64,000 nt of DNA from Alopecurus myosuroides (Eukaryota > Streptophyta > Magnoliopsida > Poales > Poaceae): positions 435,492,167-435,556,166 of the forward strand of contig CM054059.1 in the NCBI GenBank assembly GCA_028641055.1, given 5' to 3'. This document shows, in pieces, positions 42,809 to 55,259 of this stretch. A program made the translations under genes and the position numbers. Positions within the stretch are counted from its first letter, which is position 1. The number at the start of each line of letters is the position of its first letter. The notes beneath the pieces are model-generated. The model searched no databases and was not told the DNA's origin. It saw nothing but the letters and a program-made list of their open reading frames with translations.

Positions 42809-43684
42809 TGCAAGTACGGTATGGTCAACTAGAGGGGGGGGTGAATAGGTGACCGAAAATTTTCTTCTTTTCCATTTTAGATTGGGATAAAAAAGTAAAC
42901 ACAAGATTATCTAGATGTGCAACTAGGTTAAAAACCTATGTGATATGATACAAAGTACGCAATGGAAGCAATATGTAAAGTACAAGATAAACCACAAGTG
43001 TAAACAAGGAGACAAGCATATGTTTCCCGTAGTTCCTTCCGAAGGGAAGTACGTCTATGTTGGATAGGTGTGGATCCACCTAGGTGCTCCAGTAGCATGG
43101 ATTTGCATACCTTATTCTCCTTGAGCTTCTCCGGTGAGGGACATTCTCGTTTCCACTATGAGTTTTACTTGAAGGCGTTGACCAAATCTTTACACAAGGT
43201 TGAGGTGACTCCACAAGACAGTTGGATGCTCTCAACAATCTGAAGCTCCTTGCAACATGTGGAAGCTCCAAGCACAATGGATTCTACTAGGGTTTCTAGG
43301 CCCCAAATAGATTTCAAGATCTACAAGGATTCCGTGGATGGATTTGCAATTTCTTTGGTGGAATCAAGGATCTGGCTCTCCTCAAGCACTCCACGAAATA
43401 TGGTGTCGATTGGATGGGTGGAGCGGGAGATCTAGTAAGTTGAAGCTCGTATTAATGAAGTAGAGAGAGTAGGAGTAAAGCTTAACATTGAATGAGGAAG
43501 AAGGTCCTATTTAAAGCTCCCCTTAAATATGTCCGTTGGAGGGGAATCCCGCACGGTCAAAACTTCTGGTATTCTACCGGAACTTCCGGGCCAGTGGGGA
43601 ATCCCTCCAGTCTTCGTCTTCAGGAATCAATCCCGCACTGCCAGAATTTTCCGGAATCTTGGCGGAACTTCTGACGGGCCGGAA
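42809..43684 (-). repeat. Copia right LTR, part before the Gypsy insertion
   Basis: Starts TGCAAGTACGGTATGG and is cut at 43685 by the LTR of the Gypsy array. The remaining part should follow the array outside the window, next to a CGGAA duplication if the insertion was clean. Confidence 0.8.
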
Positions 43685-45911
43685 TGTAACATCCAAGTAT
43701 GAAAACCCTTAGTTGTTTTACTTGTTGTTTTTATTTAAGCAATGCATCATATCATCATTCTCATTTTTATTTCTGTTTGCATTGTTTTCATATGAATTTT
43801 AAACTTGTTATCAACTTCTGTTTTCACACTTGTCTGTTACAACCTTTCAAATAAAGAAGTGCAAACTAAAAACCTCTTTTGTTTTCAAGCAACTCATTAT
43901 AATTCACCTTTTAAGTTGTTGCTAAAATCAATTGCTCAATTTAATCAATTATTTCCAAGTCTTTCCCAAACTCAAAACAATTCTCAAATCATCAATCCTT
44001 TGAATCCATGAAGTTATCACAACTTGGTATTCTTCAAAAACATTCTAAACCCTAGGGGAAACCCTATTGATTTTTGCCTTGTTTTTCCAATAATAAATAA
44101 TATGGCAATTATCACTTAATTTGGTTCAATTTTGAAACAGCAATCAACATTTGAAATTTTGAAAACCAAAAATACCAAATGGTTTCTTTTCACCTAAGAA
44201 GCTTACCCAAATTTTTCCAAAATTTTATCTAAGTTAAAACCTATTTATTTCTTCCAAAAGCTACAGCCACAAAAAAAAACAGCACATCTCATAATACAAA
44301 AAAAAAAAGGGAGCAAAACGTTTCAACCAGGTGGGGGAGAAGGCCCAGCCCACCTGTGTTGGCCCGGTACCCCCCTCTTCTACCTCCGTACAGGAGGTGA
44401 CGCAATGGAGGACAGCGACAGGAGCATCTCCCTCCACCACTCGATGGTCCTCCCCCCTCCTATTTATCTCCTCCTCTCCCCTCCCGAGCTAAACCCTAAC
44501 CCTAGTCGCTCCTCTCCCCCTCCTATCTTCCCCAGCCGCCGCCGCCTCGAGGAGATCATCCTCGGCTGCTGTGCCACGGCCATCACCGCCGGAGCACATC
44601 ACCGCCGCACCTGTCCGCCTCCGGCCACCCCGAGCACTCCCACGCGAAGCCGGTACCATCTTCTTTCCATTCCCACTCCTTCCCTCTCCTTTTTCCTGCG
44701 GATCGGTCACCGATTCTTCCACGAAGATCACCTCGAGTGCCCTCTGTTCGTTCATGTCTGTAACGATCTGAAGATCGTGTGTTCGGTTCGGTTGCAGGTT
44801 CAGTTAATGATTCATGCTACACTCAAAAACCAAATAGTTCCGCTATCCATCAAACAAGACGCAACAGACCCACTGGTATGGCGCGCACCGCGGAAGCGCA
44901 GCGATCCCAGCGGTCACGGGATCAAGTCCCCTCTCTCCCAATTAAAACCAAGTTTTATTTTTACAATGTTTTGGTACTGGAATATTTAGCAAATCACACC
45001 TAGGCCCCTGGCCCTTATTTCTAGCCCCTGGAATTTTTTTTCCTAAGTCCCTAGAGGCATTAAAATGGCAGATTGCACCCTATAATTCTAAAATGCATAA
45101 CAAATTCATTTTAACTCCAATTTTCACTTTTTAAATATGTTTTCTGTCCAAAATTAAATGCTCTATCCAAATATAAAATTTGTTTACTGTTTTGAATATT
45201 TTAAATTGGTGCAAAATTTGAATTCTTGTCAAATTCACTTAAACTTGCAAAATTCATAACTTGTTCATAAAAATTCCAAATTTCACAAACCAAATATGTT
45301 TTTCAATCCACTTTTCATGTACTTTCCAAATATAAATTTTGTTTTCTGGTTTGAATAATTTAAATTGCCTAAACAATTTAAATCTTGTTTAATTCAATTA
45401 AAAATTGTTTAATATTGTTTAATTCATAATTAAATAATCCAAAGTCCAATTTCAAAATGTGAAACATGTAATCCAACTAAAATTTGATAACCTTTTCAAA
45501 TATCAACTTTGTTATTTGTTTTGCACACTTTAACTTGATGAAAACAACAATTACTTGTTCAACACCATTAAGTAACAAAATTTCCAAACTTGATTAATGT
45601 TTTCTAAAAATGGTTAACTATCATTCCAATTGCATTTAAATTGTTATCTTCTTGTTATTCATCATGCATGCATCATGCTAACTCACCAACACCTGATGCT
45701 TAGTGATAGAACAATTAATTCAACTCCAATGAATGGGTTTTCCATATGCAATCTTTGCATATGGAATCCATTTAAACTTGTGTATCATATCCACTAGTTT
45801 ATTTTGGTGCATCTATTAAACATGACATGCATCATTCCAATGTTTGTGCACCTATGCCATGTATTGATTGCCCGTCTTCCTTCGTTGTTGTTTTTGCTTC
45901 TTCTCGCTTAG

Positions 45912-45989
45912 ACGACGACGTTGGTACCGACGAGCCTTACGACACCACTACCCAGGACCTAGCCCAGTACCCGGCTGCTGAGCTTCCAG
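45912..45989 (+). other. Exon-like block X1 in LTR A
   Basis: CTTAG before it and CCAG|GCAAGT after it. Acidic frame (D-V-G-T-D-E-P-Y-D-T-T-T-Q-D-L-A-Q-Y). Same length as in element 1 despite about a quarter of bases differing. Further copies at 53010-53087 (LTR B) and 62941-63018 (LTR C). Confidence 0.45.
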
Positions 45990-47234
45990 GCAAGTTATCA
46001 CTCACATGAATCATCGAGTTCTCTTCCACACTTGTTGTCGATACTATCCTTTTGTCTACTATTGCTAGCCCTATGTATCGTTGCTATTCTCCGAACCCAT
46101 CACATGATTCCCTGAACCAATGATATTGCCTCACCTCCATACCCACAGCCTTTGTTTGTGCCTGTTCTTATCTAGCATGCTTAGGGTTGCTTTTGCTCGA
46201 GCCTGTTGTCGGTTACTTCTTTTATTATCGTGCTATTATTATCTGTTATCGTTCCGGGGGCTCGATGTTAATCAATCAATCCTGTTAATGCTGCTGTTAA
46301 TAATAATTTGATGATAAGGCACCGGCAGGAGGCCCTTTGTGGTTTTGAGGCCTGCTAGTGTCGACCCTAATAGGAAAAGGGTCTTGTCTACTGATCCATG
46401 ATGAGCGCACTACCCGCATGTGGGAAGCGAGTATGGGCGCCCCCCTCAACTTGACTCGATTCGCATCTCGTCCAAATCGCCGTACTAGTTCGGGCTTTCC
46501 ATTTGCTGCATCATATGCAGGTACGAACCCGAGGCCAGGGTGGAACTTTTGTAGTCGGCATTTAGGGCGGCGTGGTCTTCCAGTGCTATGAGGGTCCTCC
46601 TTTTCTTCGGGGGGCTCGATTAGCCGCGCACGCACAGCACGCGGTGCTTTGGGCTTGATGCGAAGAACAGTTGGTTGTGTTGAGTGTCTCGCTTGGTGGG
46701 TTTGATTCCCATCTGGCGGGATATTCTTACGTGTACGGTTACTATGGTGCACCCCTGCAGGGATAAATCTTCTCGAGAAGCCGTGTTTTCCGCGGTTATG
46801 GATTACTTGGTGAAAGTACTGGCTAACAAGTACTCAGGACAACTCCAACATAATGATCAATCATGTTTCACCCAATGACTAATAACTTGACTAGTAATAG
46901 GTTATTCACACAATAACTTGATTCACCTTATTATAACGGTGTGAGTTATCCTCGGATTGCTTCTTCGGATAAGGGGCGAGATCCAGGATGGGTTTGTTTG
47001 AAGTTATCTTTCAGTTGGTTACAATTCCTCGATCTTATCTTGTCTATTAGCCGGACACAAGTAGTTATCTCTGTAGTTGGTTAGAGCAGCCCGCTGCAGC
47101 TTTTATTATACCTATCTTCTTCCGTTGATCCCAAGCATCAATGCTTGTGTTGACGGGTAACTCCTTGATGAAGTGTGAGTCTTGCTTGCCAGTACTTGGA
47201 TGTACTGACCCCGTTGGGGCTGTGGTTTACGCAG

Positions 47235-47305
47235 AGTACGGTTACGGCTACGATGATCACCAGGATGGCTACTTTGTGGAGTTCGACGACACTGCAGACG
47301 AGTAG
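47235..47305 (+). other. Exon-like block X2 in LTR A
   Basis: TTTACGCAG before it; joined to X1 the frame continues E-Y-G-Y-G-Y-D-D-H-Q-D-G-Y-F-V-E-F-D-D and stops at 47303-47305. Six bases longer than in element 1, frame kept. A further copy is at 54333-54403 in LTR B. Confidence 0.45.
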
Positions 47306-47783
47306 TTGGCTGGACCCCGGGCAGGATCTAGGACCTACGTGGATGGGCTTCGTTTTCTTTATTTTCTCCGGCTTCTTAAGCCTTGGATTTGTCTGTACTC
47401 AGACCCATTTGATTGCTTCCGCTGATGTAATGGATGATATGTTGGGACATGTGTCCTCTGGATGAGTGTTTTGCTATCTCTGCCTTAGTGAAGGCTATTT
47501 GCAAACTTATTTCATTCTTTTGTGTCTTAGAGACAGTTTGTGCTATCATTTCGTTCAAAGCTGTTGACGTACAGTGCGTGCTTGAATATGAAGTACGTCG
47601 ACAGTAGTGACTTTGGTTCCTAGCGGATAGTTTACTTCGACGGTGGGAGCAGGGCTTGTGTTGTCGCGCATAAGCGCAGGCCTACCAGGAAGCTGGGACG
47701 TGGGAGCAGGTATGCCCCATAATCCAAGCACCTGACTTCCAGTTCGTGCGATGAGTATCCTCTAGAAACCAGGGTGCGACAAA

Positions 47784-47796
47784 TGGTATCAGAGCC
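47784..47796 (+). other. Primer binding site, element 2
   Basis: TGGTATCAGAGCC two bases after LTR A; initiator tRNA-Met type. Element 3 has the same at 54882-54894. Confidence 0.95.
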
Positions 47797-48161
47797 TGTC
47801 TGCCTGTAGGATCCCTTTTTACTGGTCGCAGTTGAGTCTAGAAACTATTTTGTAGCTATATAGGAAAAATGAAACGTGGGAGTAGGAATTCTGCCATTTT
47901 TCTTCTTTCCCCACCCACCCACCCCTTTTCTGGTAAGGAAGTGCAACGTTGTTTTCTCTTCTCACCTAAACTTTCAAGTTAGGATTTCACGTGTTTTGGG
48001 TTCTCCTTAGTACCTCAGGACTTTTGGTCTCGTTTTCCCGATGTTGCTTCGTTATCATGTTCTTCCGAAGAACCTTTCGTCCGTTCAAACCTTGTTGTTG
48101 TTTTTCCACATCCTTTTTCTTCTACCGGAGTCTAATCAAAACCTTTCCCAATCATCTGCAG

Positions 48162-48977
48162 ATGGGTCTCAGCTACTACCCGCAGGTGGTTCGCATGACT
48201 CGCTGTGAGAGCACCGCCGGTTTTCCGGAGTTGCTGAGAGACATGGTTACCTATCTGGGGTTCCGTTGGGCACCAGAGTACCAGGTCTACGAGCACCAGC
48301 GAGAGTTTGACCAGACCTTCTACCGGGCTATCGTCTACATTCTGTCGGATGATGGCAGGAGCATTGCACACCAGTACGAGGCAGTAGGGTCCACAGTGGA
48401 TATGGCAGTGCAGCAGGCAGCGTATGTGAGCCTCACCGTCCTCCGTGCTGACTACTGGGGCTTTGATAAGTCCAGTTTTCGTCACATCCCCCGTGGTTAC
48501 ATCACGGCAGCGGGAGTTCACTTCACTGTCCACCGCGACCTGGATACCTACGAGACTGATAGCTCCAGGCTGCAGACCACTGCACAGTTCGCTAGTCACA
48601 GTGATGTCGTTGCTTCCACACTTGCTCAGGAGTTAGCCTCAGTCAGGGAGCAGCTCTGTCTGGCTTTGACTCGTCTGGCGACGTACACCACAGACTTTGT
48701 TGGAGACGAGCGCTTTGCACGTTTCCAGCTGACACTGGGTTTTCCTCTGCCAGATGCTGGAGGTTACGAGCCGATCAGAGGCCCACTTCTCGACCTCGGA
48801 GCTGGTTACACAGGGATTCCCCGCTATGGAGCACAGGGACACGACGCTTTCTACTTCACCACACCGAGAGTTGCTCTCAGAGCAGTTCCTATCTACATGG
48901 ATCGTCGTGATACCTACTTCCGTGGGGTTCCTCCTCACCGTATCTCTCGTCGTACTACTCACCGCCGTCCTGCGTGA
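48162..48977 (+). CDS. ORF0 of element 2, intact, unknown function
   Basis: 271 residues from the ATG at 48162, directly after CATCTGCAG (likely splice acceptor). An open frame goes on upstream but without a better ATG. N-terminal part MVTYLGFRWAPEYQVYEHQ; mid part STVDMAVQQAAYVSLTVLRA; helix VASTLAQELASVREQLCLAL; then GGYEPIRGPLLDLGAGYTG; basic tail (SRRTTHRRPA). No domain I know, no signal peptide, no membrane span. It lies 208 bases ahead of gag in another frame. Conserved in length and sequence in element 1 (about 80% of residues) and element 3. Confidence 0.75.
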   Translation: MGLSYYPQVVRMTRCESTAGFPELLRDMVTYLGFRWAPEYQVYEHQREFDQTFYRAIVYILSDDGRSIAHQYEAVGSTVDMAVQQAAYVSLTVLRADYWGFDKSSFRHIPRGYITAAGVHFTVHRDLDTYETDSSRLQTTAQFASHSDVVASTLAQELASVREQLCLALTRLATYTTDFVGDERFARFQLTLGFPLPDAGGYEPIRGPLLDLGAGYTGIPRYGAQGHDAFYFTTPRVALRAVPIYMDRRDTYFRGVPPHRISRRTTHRRPA

Positions 48978-49185
48978 TGAGCATGGGAGTACCGTTGTAT
49001 CCATTACTAGCTGTGTCTAGTTTATCCTTTCGTTTTCGAACCATGTATTGGTCTGTTGGATATTCTGATGTATTTGAACTCATGATGTACCTGTTGGTTA
49101 TCTAGTCATGCGTCGGAATAATCTCTCTTTCGGTTGCTAAGTTTATTCCTTCCTATTGTTGTGCTAAAATGCATTTCTGTTCAGG

Positions 49186-51519
49186 ATGCCTCCAACAAGG
49201 AACACGCCTGAGCCACCGCCGATCGCTGAGCTCTTGACCCAGATGACTCAGGTCATGGCTCAGATGGTCCAGGTTCAGAACCACCAGAACAACCACCACC
49301 AGACTGCTCCAAGGGTCACCATCAAGGACTTCCTCAGTGTGGGTCCCAAGGCTTTCGTGGCAACACGCGAGCCGCTGGATGCTGATGACTGGATCCGTGA
49401 CGTAGCAAGAGCCCTGGAGATTGCTCATGTTGCGGAAGAGGACAAGGTCAACTATGCTGCTTACCTACTGAAGGGTCAGGCAGCCTCGTGGTGGGAGAAC
49501 TACCAGGCCATGAGAGCTGGCTATCCTATCACTTGGGGTTGCTTCAAGGATGCCTTCCTGAAGTACCACATCCCCGATGGTCTCATGGAGAGGATGCGTG
49601 AAGAGTTTTGCTCGCTGAAGCAGGGCAAGCTCGACGTCATCGGCTACCAGAACGAGTTCAATCGCCTCGCTCGGTATGCTGGAGACGAGGTGTCTACTGA
49701 GACCAAGAAGATGGCAAGGTTCCGCCGAGGTTTTAACCCGGAACTGAAGTACGCTCTCACAAACATCAAGTGCAAGGACTTCGTCGAGCTCGTGAACACC
49801 GCGCTCAATGAGGAGAATGGGCGCAAGGCGTTCGAAGAGTCGCGCAAGCACTCGCGTGAGGGTGGTTCCTCCTCCAACATGACCACCCCTCCGCAGAAGC
49901 GCCGCATCTGGGTGCCAAACAGTGCTGTCACTAGGGCTCCAAATGCCCAAACTTCTCCAGGCTTTGGTCCCCGCCCACCCAACCCAGCTCAGATGCATGG
50001 GCAGAGGTTTGCAATGGCGCAGCCAAGGCCAGATCCTCCGCGTGTCGTCACTTGCTTCAAGTGCAAGGAGACTGGGCACTACGCTGATAAGTGCACTCAG
50101 AGGATGCTGCCTTCTCCACCACCTCGCCCCAACACCAACCAGGCGATGGTCCGCGCTCCTCCGCATAAGGCCTTCAACACCAACAACAGGCCTGTTGGGA
50201 GGACCGCAAGGGTGAACCACGTCAAGGTTGACACAGCTGAGGAATCTGCCGACGTTGTTCTCGGTACATTACCCGTAAACTCTAACCCAGCTAAAGTGTT
50301 GTTTGATACCGGAGCATCGCATTCGTTCGTGTCAAAGATCTTTGCTACAGCAGTTAAACTACCTTTTGTTGGTTTGGGTTCCCCGCTAGTAGTAAACTCT
50401 CCTGGAGCAACTATGCAAACTTCCAAGATCAGTCATGAGAATCAGATCTTAATTGGAGGTCACATATTCCTTGCTTCCCTCATTCTGCTTGGCAATTCAG
50501 ACATTGATGTCATCCTTGGCATGGATTGGTTGAAGGCCAATAAAGCTACGATTGATTGTGCTAAGAAGTCAATAACTCTGTTCCACCCTTCCGGCCAGAT
50601 AGTCTATTCTCCGAAGGAATCAAGTTCTGTTCAGCTGTACACCCTGGATGCTAAACCCCTTCCTGCAATTGAAAATGTTCCGGTGGTTTGTGAATTCCCT
50701 GACGTCTTTCCAGAAGAGTTGCCAGGGATGCCTCCGGACAGAGCAGTTGAGTTCGTGATCGAGCTTGAGCCAGGTACTGCTCCAATCTCTAAGCATCCAT
50801 ATAAGATAGCTCCTCCTGAACTGAAATTGTTGAAGGAGCAAATCGATATGTACATGGACAAAGGTTTCATTCAGCCTAGTTCCTCCGCTTGTGGTTGCCC
50901 AACTCTGTTTGTTGCCAAGAAGGATCAAACTAAAATACTCGTGGTTGACTATCGTCCTCTCAACGAGAAAATCATCAAGAACAAGTATCCACTTCCTCGT
51001 ATCGATGACCTTTTTGATCAACTTGCTGGTGCCTCAATATTCTCAAAGTTGGACTTGAGGATGGGTTACCATCAAATAAAGATCAGAAAGGAAGATATTC
51101 CTAAGACAGCTTTCACCACTCGCTACGGTCTATATGAATACACCGTCATGTCCTTTGGTCTCACCAATGCACCGGCGACCTTCTCTCGACTGATGAATTC
51201 TGTCTTCCACGAATACCTCGACAAGTTCGTTGTGGTATATCTTGACGACATTCTAGTCTACTCCAAATCCGAGGAAGAGCATGGAGAACACCTTCGTCTC
51301 ACTCTCATGAAACTTCGCGAGCATCGTCTGTATGCCAAGTTTTCCAAATGTGAGTTCTGGATTCCAGAAGTTGCATATCTTGGTCATATCATCTCTGCCA
51401 AAGGCATTGCCATTGATCCTGAAAAGGTTAAGGCAATTGTTGATTGGAAACCCCCTAAGACGGTGAAGCAAGTTAGAAGCTTTCTTGGCTTGGCTAGCTA
51501 TTGCCGTCGTTTCGTCCAA
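49186..51519 (+). CDS. gag-pol: gag-pol of element 2, cut by the assembly gap
   Basis: 778 codons up to the gap: gag with CCHC knuckle (C-F-K-C...H...C), protease F-D-T-G-A, and reverse transcriptase through Y-L-D-D and past LGHIISAKG. No break up to the gap. The open frame that seems to continue after the Ns (to 52101) is LTR sequence and does not belong to it. Confidence 0.9.
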
Positions 51520-51619
51520 NNNNNNNNNNNNNNNNNNNNNNNNNNNNNNNNNNNNNNNNNNNNNNNNNNNNNNNNNNNNNNNNNNNNNNNNNNNNNNNNN
51601 NNNNNNNNNNNNNNNNNNN
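51520..51619. other. Assembly gap, exactly 100 N
   Basis: A placeholder gap. By comparison with element 3, the left side stops at the equivalent of 58617 and the right side resumes at the equivalent of 61552, so about 2.93 kb (rest of pol, purine tract, first 838 bases of an LTR) would be missing if the tandem is real. Confidence 0.95.
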
Positions 51620-54600
51620 CTATCTTCCCCAGCCGCCGCCGCCTCGAGGAGATCATCCTCGGCTGCTGTGCCACGGCCATCACCGCCGGAGCACATCGCC
51701 GCCGCACCTGTCCGCCTCCGGCCACCCCGAGCACTCCCACGCGAAGCCGGTACCATCTTCTTTCCATTCCCACTCCTTCCCTCTCCTTTTTCCTGCGGAT
51801 CGGTCACCGATTCTTCCACGAAGATCACCTCGAGTGCCCTCTGTTCGTTCATGTCTGTAACGATCTGAAGATCGTGTGTTCGGTTCGGTTGCAGGTTCAG
51901 TTAATGATTCATGCTACACTCAAAAACCAAATAGTTCCGCTATCCATCAAACAAGACGCAACAGACCCACTGGTATGGCGCGCACACGCGGAAGCGCAGC
52001 GATCCCAGCGGTCACGGGATCAAGTCCCCTCTCTCCCAATTAAAACCAAGTTTTATTTTTACAATGTTTTGGTACTGGAATATTTAGCAAATCACACCTA
52101 GGCCCCTGGCCCTTATTTCTAGCCCCTGGAATTTTTTTTCCTAAGTCCCTAGAGGCATTAAAATGGCAGATTGCACCCTATAATTCTAAAATGCATAACA
52201 AATTCATTTTAACTCCAATTTTCACTTTTTAAATATGTTTTCTGTCCAAAATTAAATGCTCTATCCAAATATAAAATTTGTTTACTGTTTTGAATATTTT
52301 AAATTGGTGCAAAATTTGAATTCTTGTCAAATTCACTTAAACTTGCAAAATTCATAACTTGTTCATAAAAATTCCAAATTTCACAAACCAAATATGTTTT
52401 TCAATCCACTTTTCATGTACTTTCCAAATATAAATTTTGTTTTCTGGTTTGAATAATTTAAATTGCCTAAACAATTTAAATCTTGTTTAATTCAATTAAA
52501 AATTGTTTAATATTGTTTAATTCATAATTAAATAATCCAAAGTCCAATTTCAAAATGTGAAACATGTAATCCAACTAAAATTTGATAACCTTTTCAAATA
52601 TCAACTTTGTTATTTGTTTTGCACACTTTAACTTGATGAAAACAACAATTACTTGTTCAACACCATTAAGTAACAAAATTTCCAAACTTGATTAATGTTT
52701 TCTAAAAATGGTTAACTATCATTCCAATTGCATTTAAATTGTTATCTTCTTGTTATTCATCATGCATGCATCATGCTAACTCACCAACACCTGATGCTTA
52801 GTGATAGAACAATTAATTCAACTCCAATGAATGGGTTTTCCATATGCAATCTTTGCATATGGAATCCATTTAAACTTGTGTATCATATCCACTAGTTTAT
52901 TTTGGTGCATCTATTAAACATGACATGCATCATTCCAATGTTTGTGCACCTATGCCATGTATTGATTGCCCGTCTTCCTTCGTTGTTGTTTTTGCTTCTT
53001 CTCGCTTAGACGACGACGTTGGTACCGACGAGCCTTACGACACCACTACCCAGGACCTAGCCCAGTACCCGGCTGCTGAGCTTCCAGGCAAGTTATCACT
53101 CACATGAATCATCGAGTTCTCTTCCACACTTGTTGTCGATACTATCCTTTTGTCTACTATTGCTAGCCCTATGTATCGTTGCTATTCTCCGAACCCATCA
53201 CATGATTCCCTGAACCAATGATATTGCCTCACCTCCATACCCACAGCCTTTGTTTGTGCCTGTTCTTATCTAGCATGCTTAGGGTTGCTTTTGCTCGAGC
53301 CTGTTGTCGGTTACTTCTTTTATTATCGTGCTATTATTATCTGTTATCGTTCCGGGGGCTCGATGTTAATCAATCAATCCTGTTAATGCTGCTGTTAATA
53401 ATAATTTGATGATAAGGCACCGGCAGGAGGCCCTTTGTGGTTTTGAGGCCTGCTAGTGTCGACCCTAATAGGAAAAGGGTCTTGTCTACTGATCCATGAT
53501 GAGCGCACTACCCGCATGTGGGAAGCGAGTATGGGCGCCCCCCTCAACTTGACTCGATTCGCATCTCGTCCAAATCGCCGTACTAGTTCGGGCTTTCCAT
53601 TTGCTGCATCATATGCAGGTACGAACCCGAGGCCAGGGTGGAACTTTTGTAGTCGGCATTTAGGGCGGCGTGGTCTTCCAGTGCTATGAGGGTCCTCCTT
53701 TTCTTCGGGGGGCTCGATTAGCCGCGCACGCACAGCACGCGGTGCTTTGGGCTTGATGCGAAGAACAGTTGGTTGTGTTGAGTGTCTCGCTTGGTGGGTT
53801 TGATTCCCATCTGGCGGGATATTCTTACGTGTACGGTTACTATGGTGCACCCCTGCAGGGATAAATCTTCTCGAGAAGCCGTGTTTTCCGCGGTTATGGA
53901 TTACTTGGTGAAAGTACTGGCTAACAAGTACTCAGGACAACTCCAACATAATGATCAATCATGTTTCACCCAATGACTAATAACTTGACTAGTAATAGGT
54001 TATTCACACAATAACTTGATTCACCTTATTATAACGGTGTGAGTTATCCTCGGATTGCTTCTTCGGATAAGGGGCGAGATCCAGGATGGGTTTGTTTGAA
54101 GTTATCTTTCAGTTGGTTACAATTCCTCGATCTTATCTTGTCTATTAGCCGGACACAAGTAGTTATCTCTGTAGTTGGTTAGAGCAGCCCGCTGCAGCTT
54201 TTATTATACCTATCTTCTTCCGTTGATCCCAAGCATCAATGCTTGTGTTGACGGGTAACTCCTTGATGAAGTGTGAGTCTTGCTTGCCAGTACTTGGATG
54301 TACTGACCCCGTTGGGGCTGTGGTTTACGCAGAGTACGGTTACGGCTACGATGATCACCAGGATGGCTACTTTGTGGAGTTCGACGACACTGCAGACGAG
54401 TAGTTGGCTGGACCCCGGGCAGGATCTAGGACCTACGTGGATGGGCTTCGTTTTCTTTATTTTCTCCGGCTTCTTAAGCCTTGGATTTGTCTGTACTCAG
54501 ACCCATTTGATTGCTTCCGCTGATGTAATGGATGATATGTTGGGACATGTGTCCTCTGGATGAGTGTTTTGCTATCTCTGCCTTAGTGAAGGCTATTTGC

Positions 54601-54879
54601 AAACTTATTTCATTCTTTTGTGTCTTAGAGACAGTTTGTGCTATCATTTCGTTCAAAGCTGTTGACGTACAGTGCGTGCTTGAATATGAAGTACGTCGAC
54701 AGTAGTGCCTTTGGTTCCTAGCGGATAGTTTACTTCGACGGTGGGAGCAGGGCTTGTGTTGTCGCGCATAAGCGCAGGCCTACCAGGAAGCTGGGACGTG
54801 GGAGCAGGTATGCCCCATAATCCAAGCACCTGACTTCCAGTTCGTGCGATGAGTATCCTCTAGAAACCAGGGTGCGACA
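51620..54879 (+). repeat. LTR B, lacking its first 838 bases
   Basis: Starts at the equivalent of 44523 in LTR A and ends GGTGCGACA. Differs from LTR A at about three sites, one being an extra base near 51984 (CGCACACGCGG against CGCACCGCGG). Confidence 0.9.
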
Positions 54880-55259
54880 AATGGTATCAGAGCCTGTCTG
54901 CCTGTAGGATCCCTTTTTACTGGTCGCAGTTGAGTCTAGAAACTATTTTGTAGCTATATAGGAAAAATGAAACGTGGGAGTAGGAATTCTGCCATTTTTC
55001 TTCTTTCCCCACCCACCCACCCCTTTTCTGGTAAGGAAGTGCAACGTTGTTTTCTCTTCTCACCTAAACTTTCAAGTTAGGATTTCACGTGTTTTGGGTT
55101 CTCCTTAGTACCTCAGGACTTTTGGTCTCGTTTTCCCGATGTTGCTTCGTTATCATGTTCTTCCGAAGAACCTTTCGTCCGTTCAAACCTTGTTGTTGTT
55201 TTTCCACATCCTTTTTCTTCTACCGGAGTCTAATCAAAACCTTTCCCAATCATCTGCTG

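Larger units (their letters stand above)
30396..43684 (-). mobile_element. Copia LTR retrotransposon, Sirevirus-like, old and broken
   Basis: In the minus orientation: right LTR (from 42809, cut at 43685 by a Gypsy element and expected to resume beyond the window), primer site 42795-42806, gag with a coiled-coil extension, protease, integrase, RT, RNase H, an extra ORF, then the left LTR (30396-33803, broken by an Athila-like piece). The order protease-integrase-RT defines Copia; the long gag, extra 3' ORF and repeated G-rich tracts near the 3' end fit the Sirevirus lineage. All frames are broken many times. The LTR parts that can be compared are roughly 85% alike, which suggests several million years. 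Confidence 0.85.
43685..47781 (+). repeat. LTR A (4097 bp)
   Basis: TGTAACATCC to GGTGCGACA. Likely promoter TATTTAT at 44461-44467; exon-like blocks 45912-45989 and 47235-47305; box pair ending 44929; conserved non-coding block 46316-46850. Confidence 0.9.

Noticed and set aside
42581..43684. A separate element at 42809-43684
   Set aside because: Matches with 30396-30438 and 33082 onward show it is the second LTR of the Copia element.
44405..44989. 194-residue plus-strand frame starting M-E-D-S-D-R-S in LTR A (also 61433-62017)
   Set aside because: It spans the promoter, the likely leader donor and the box pair, has no counterpart in element 1, and is shifted by one base in LTR B.
46297..46752. 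151-residue minus-strand frame in the LTRs (also 53395, 63326)
   Set aside because: Antisense to the conserved U5 block; the element-1 versions are not collinear, so it reflects nucleotide conservation.
49186..52101. A 971-residue open frame across the N gap
   Set aside because: The part after the gap is LTR sequence in a chance frame; only 49186-51519 is gag-pol.
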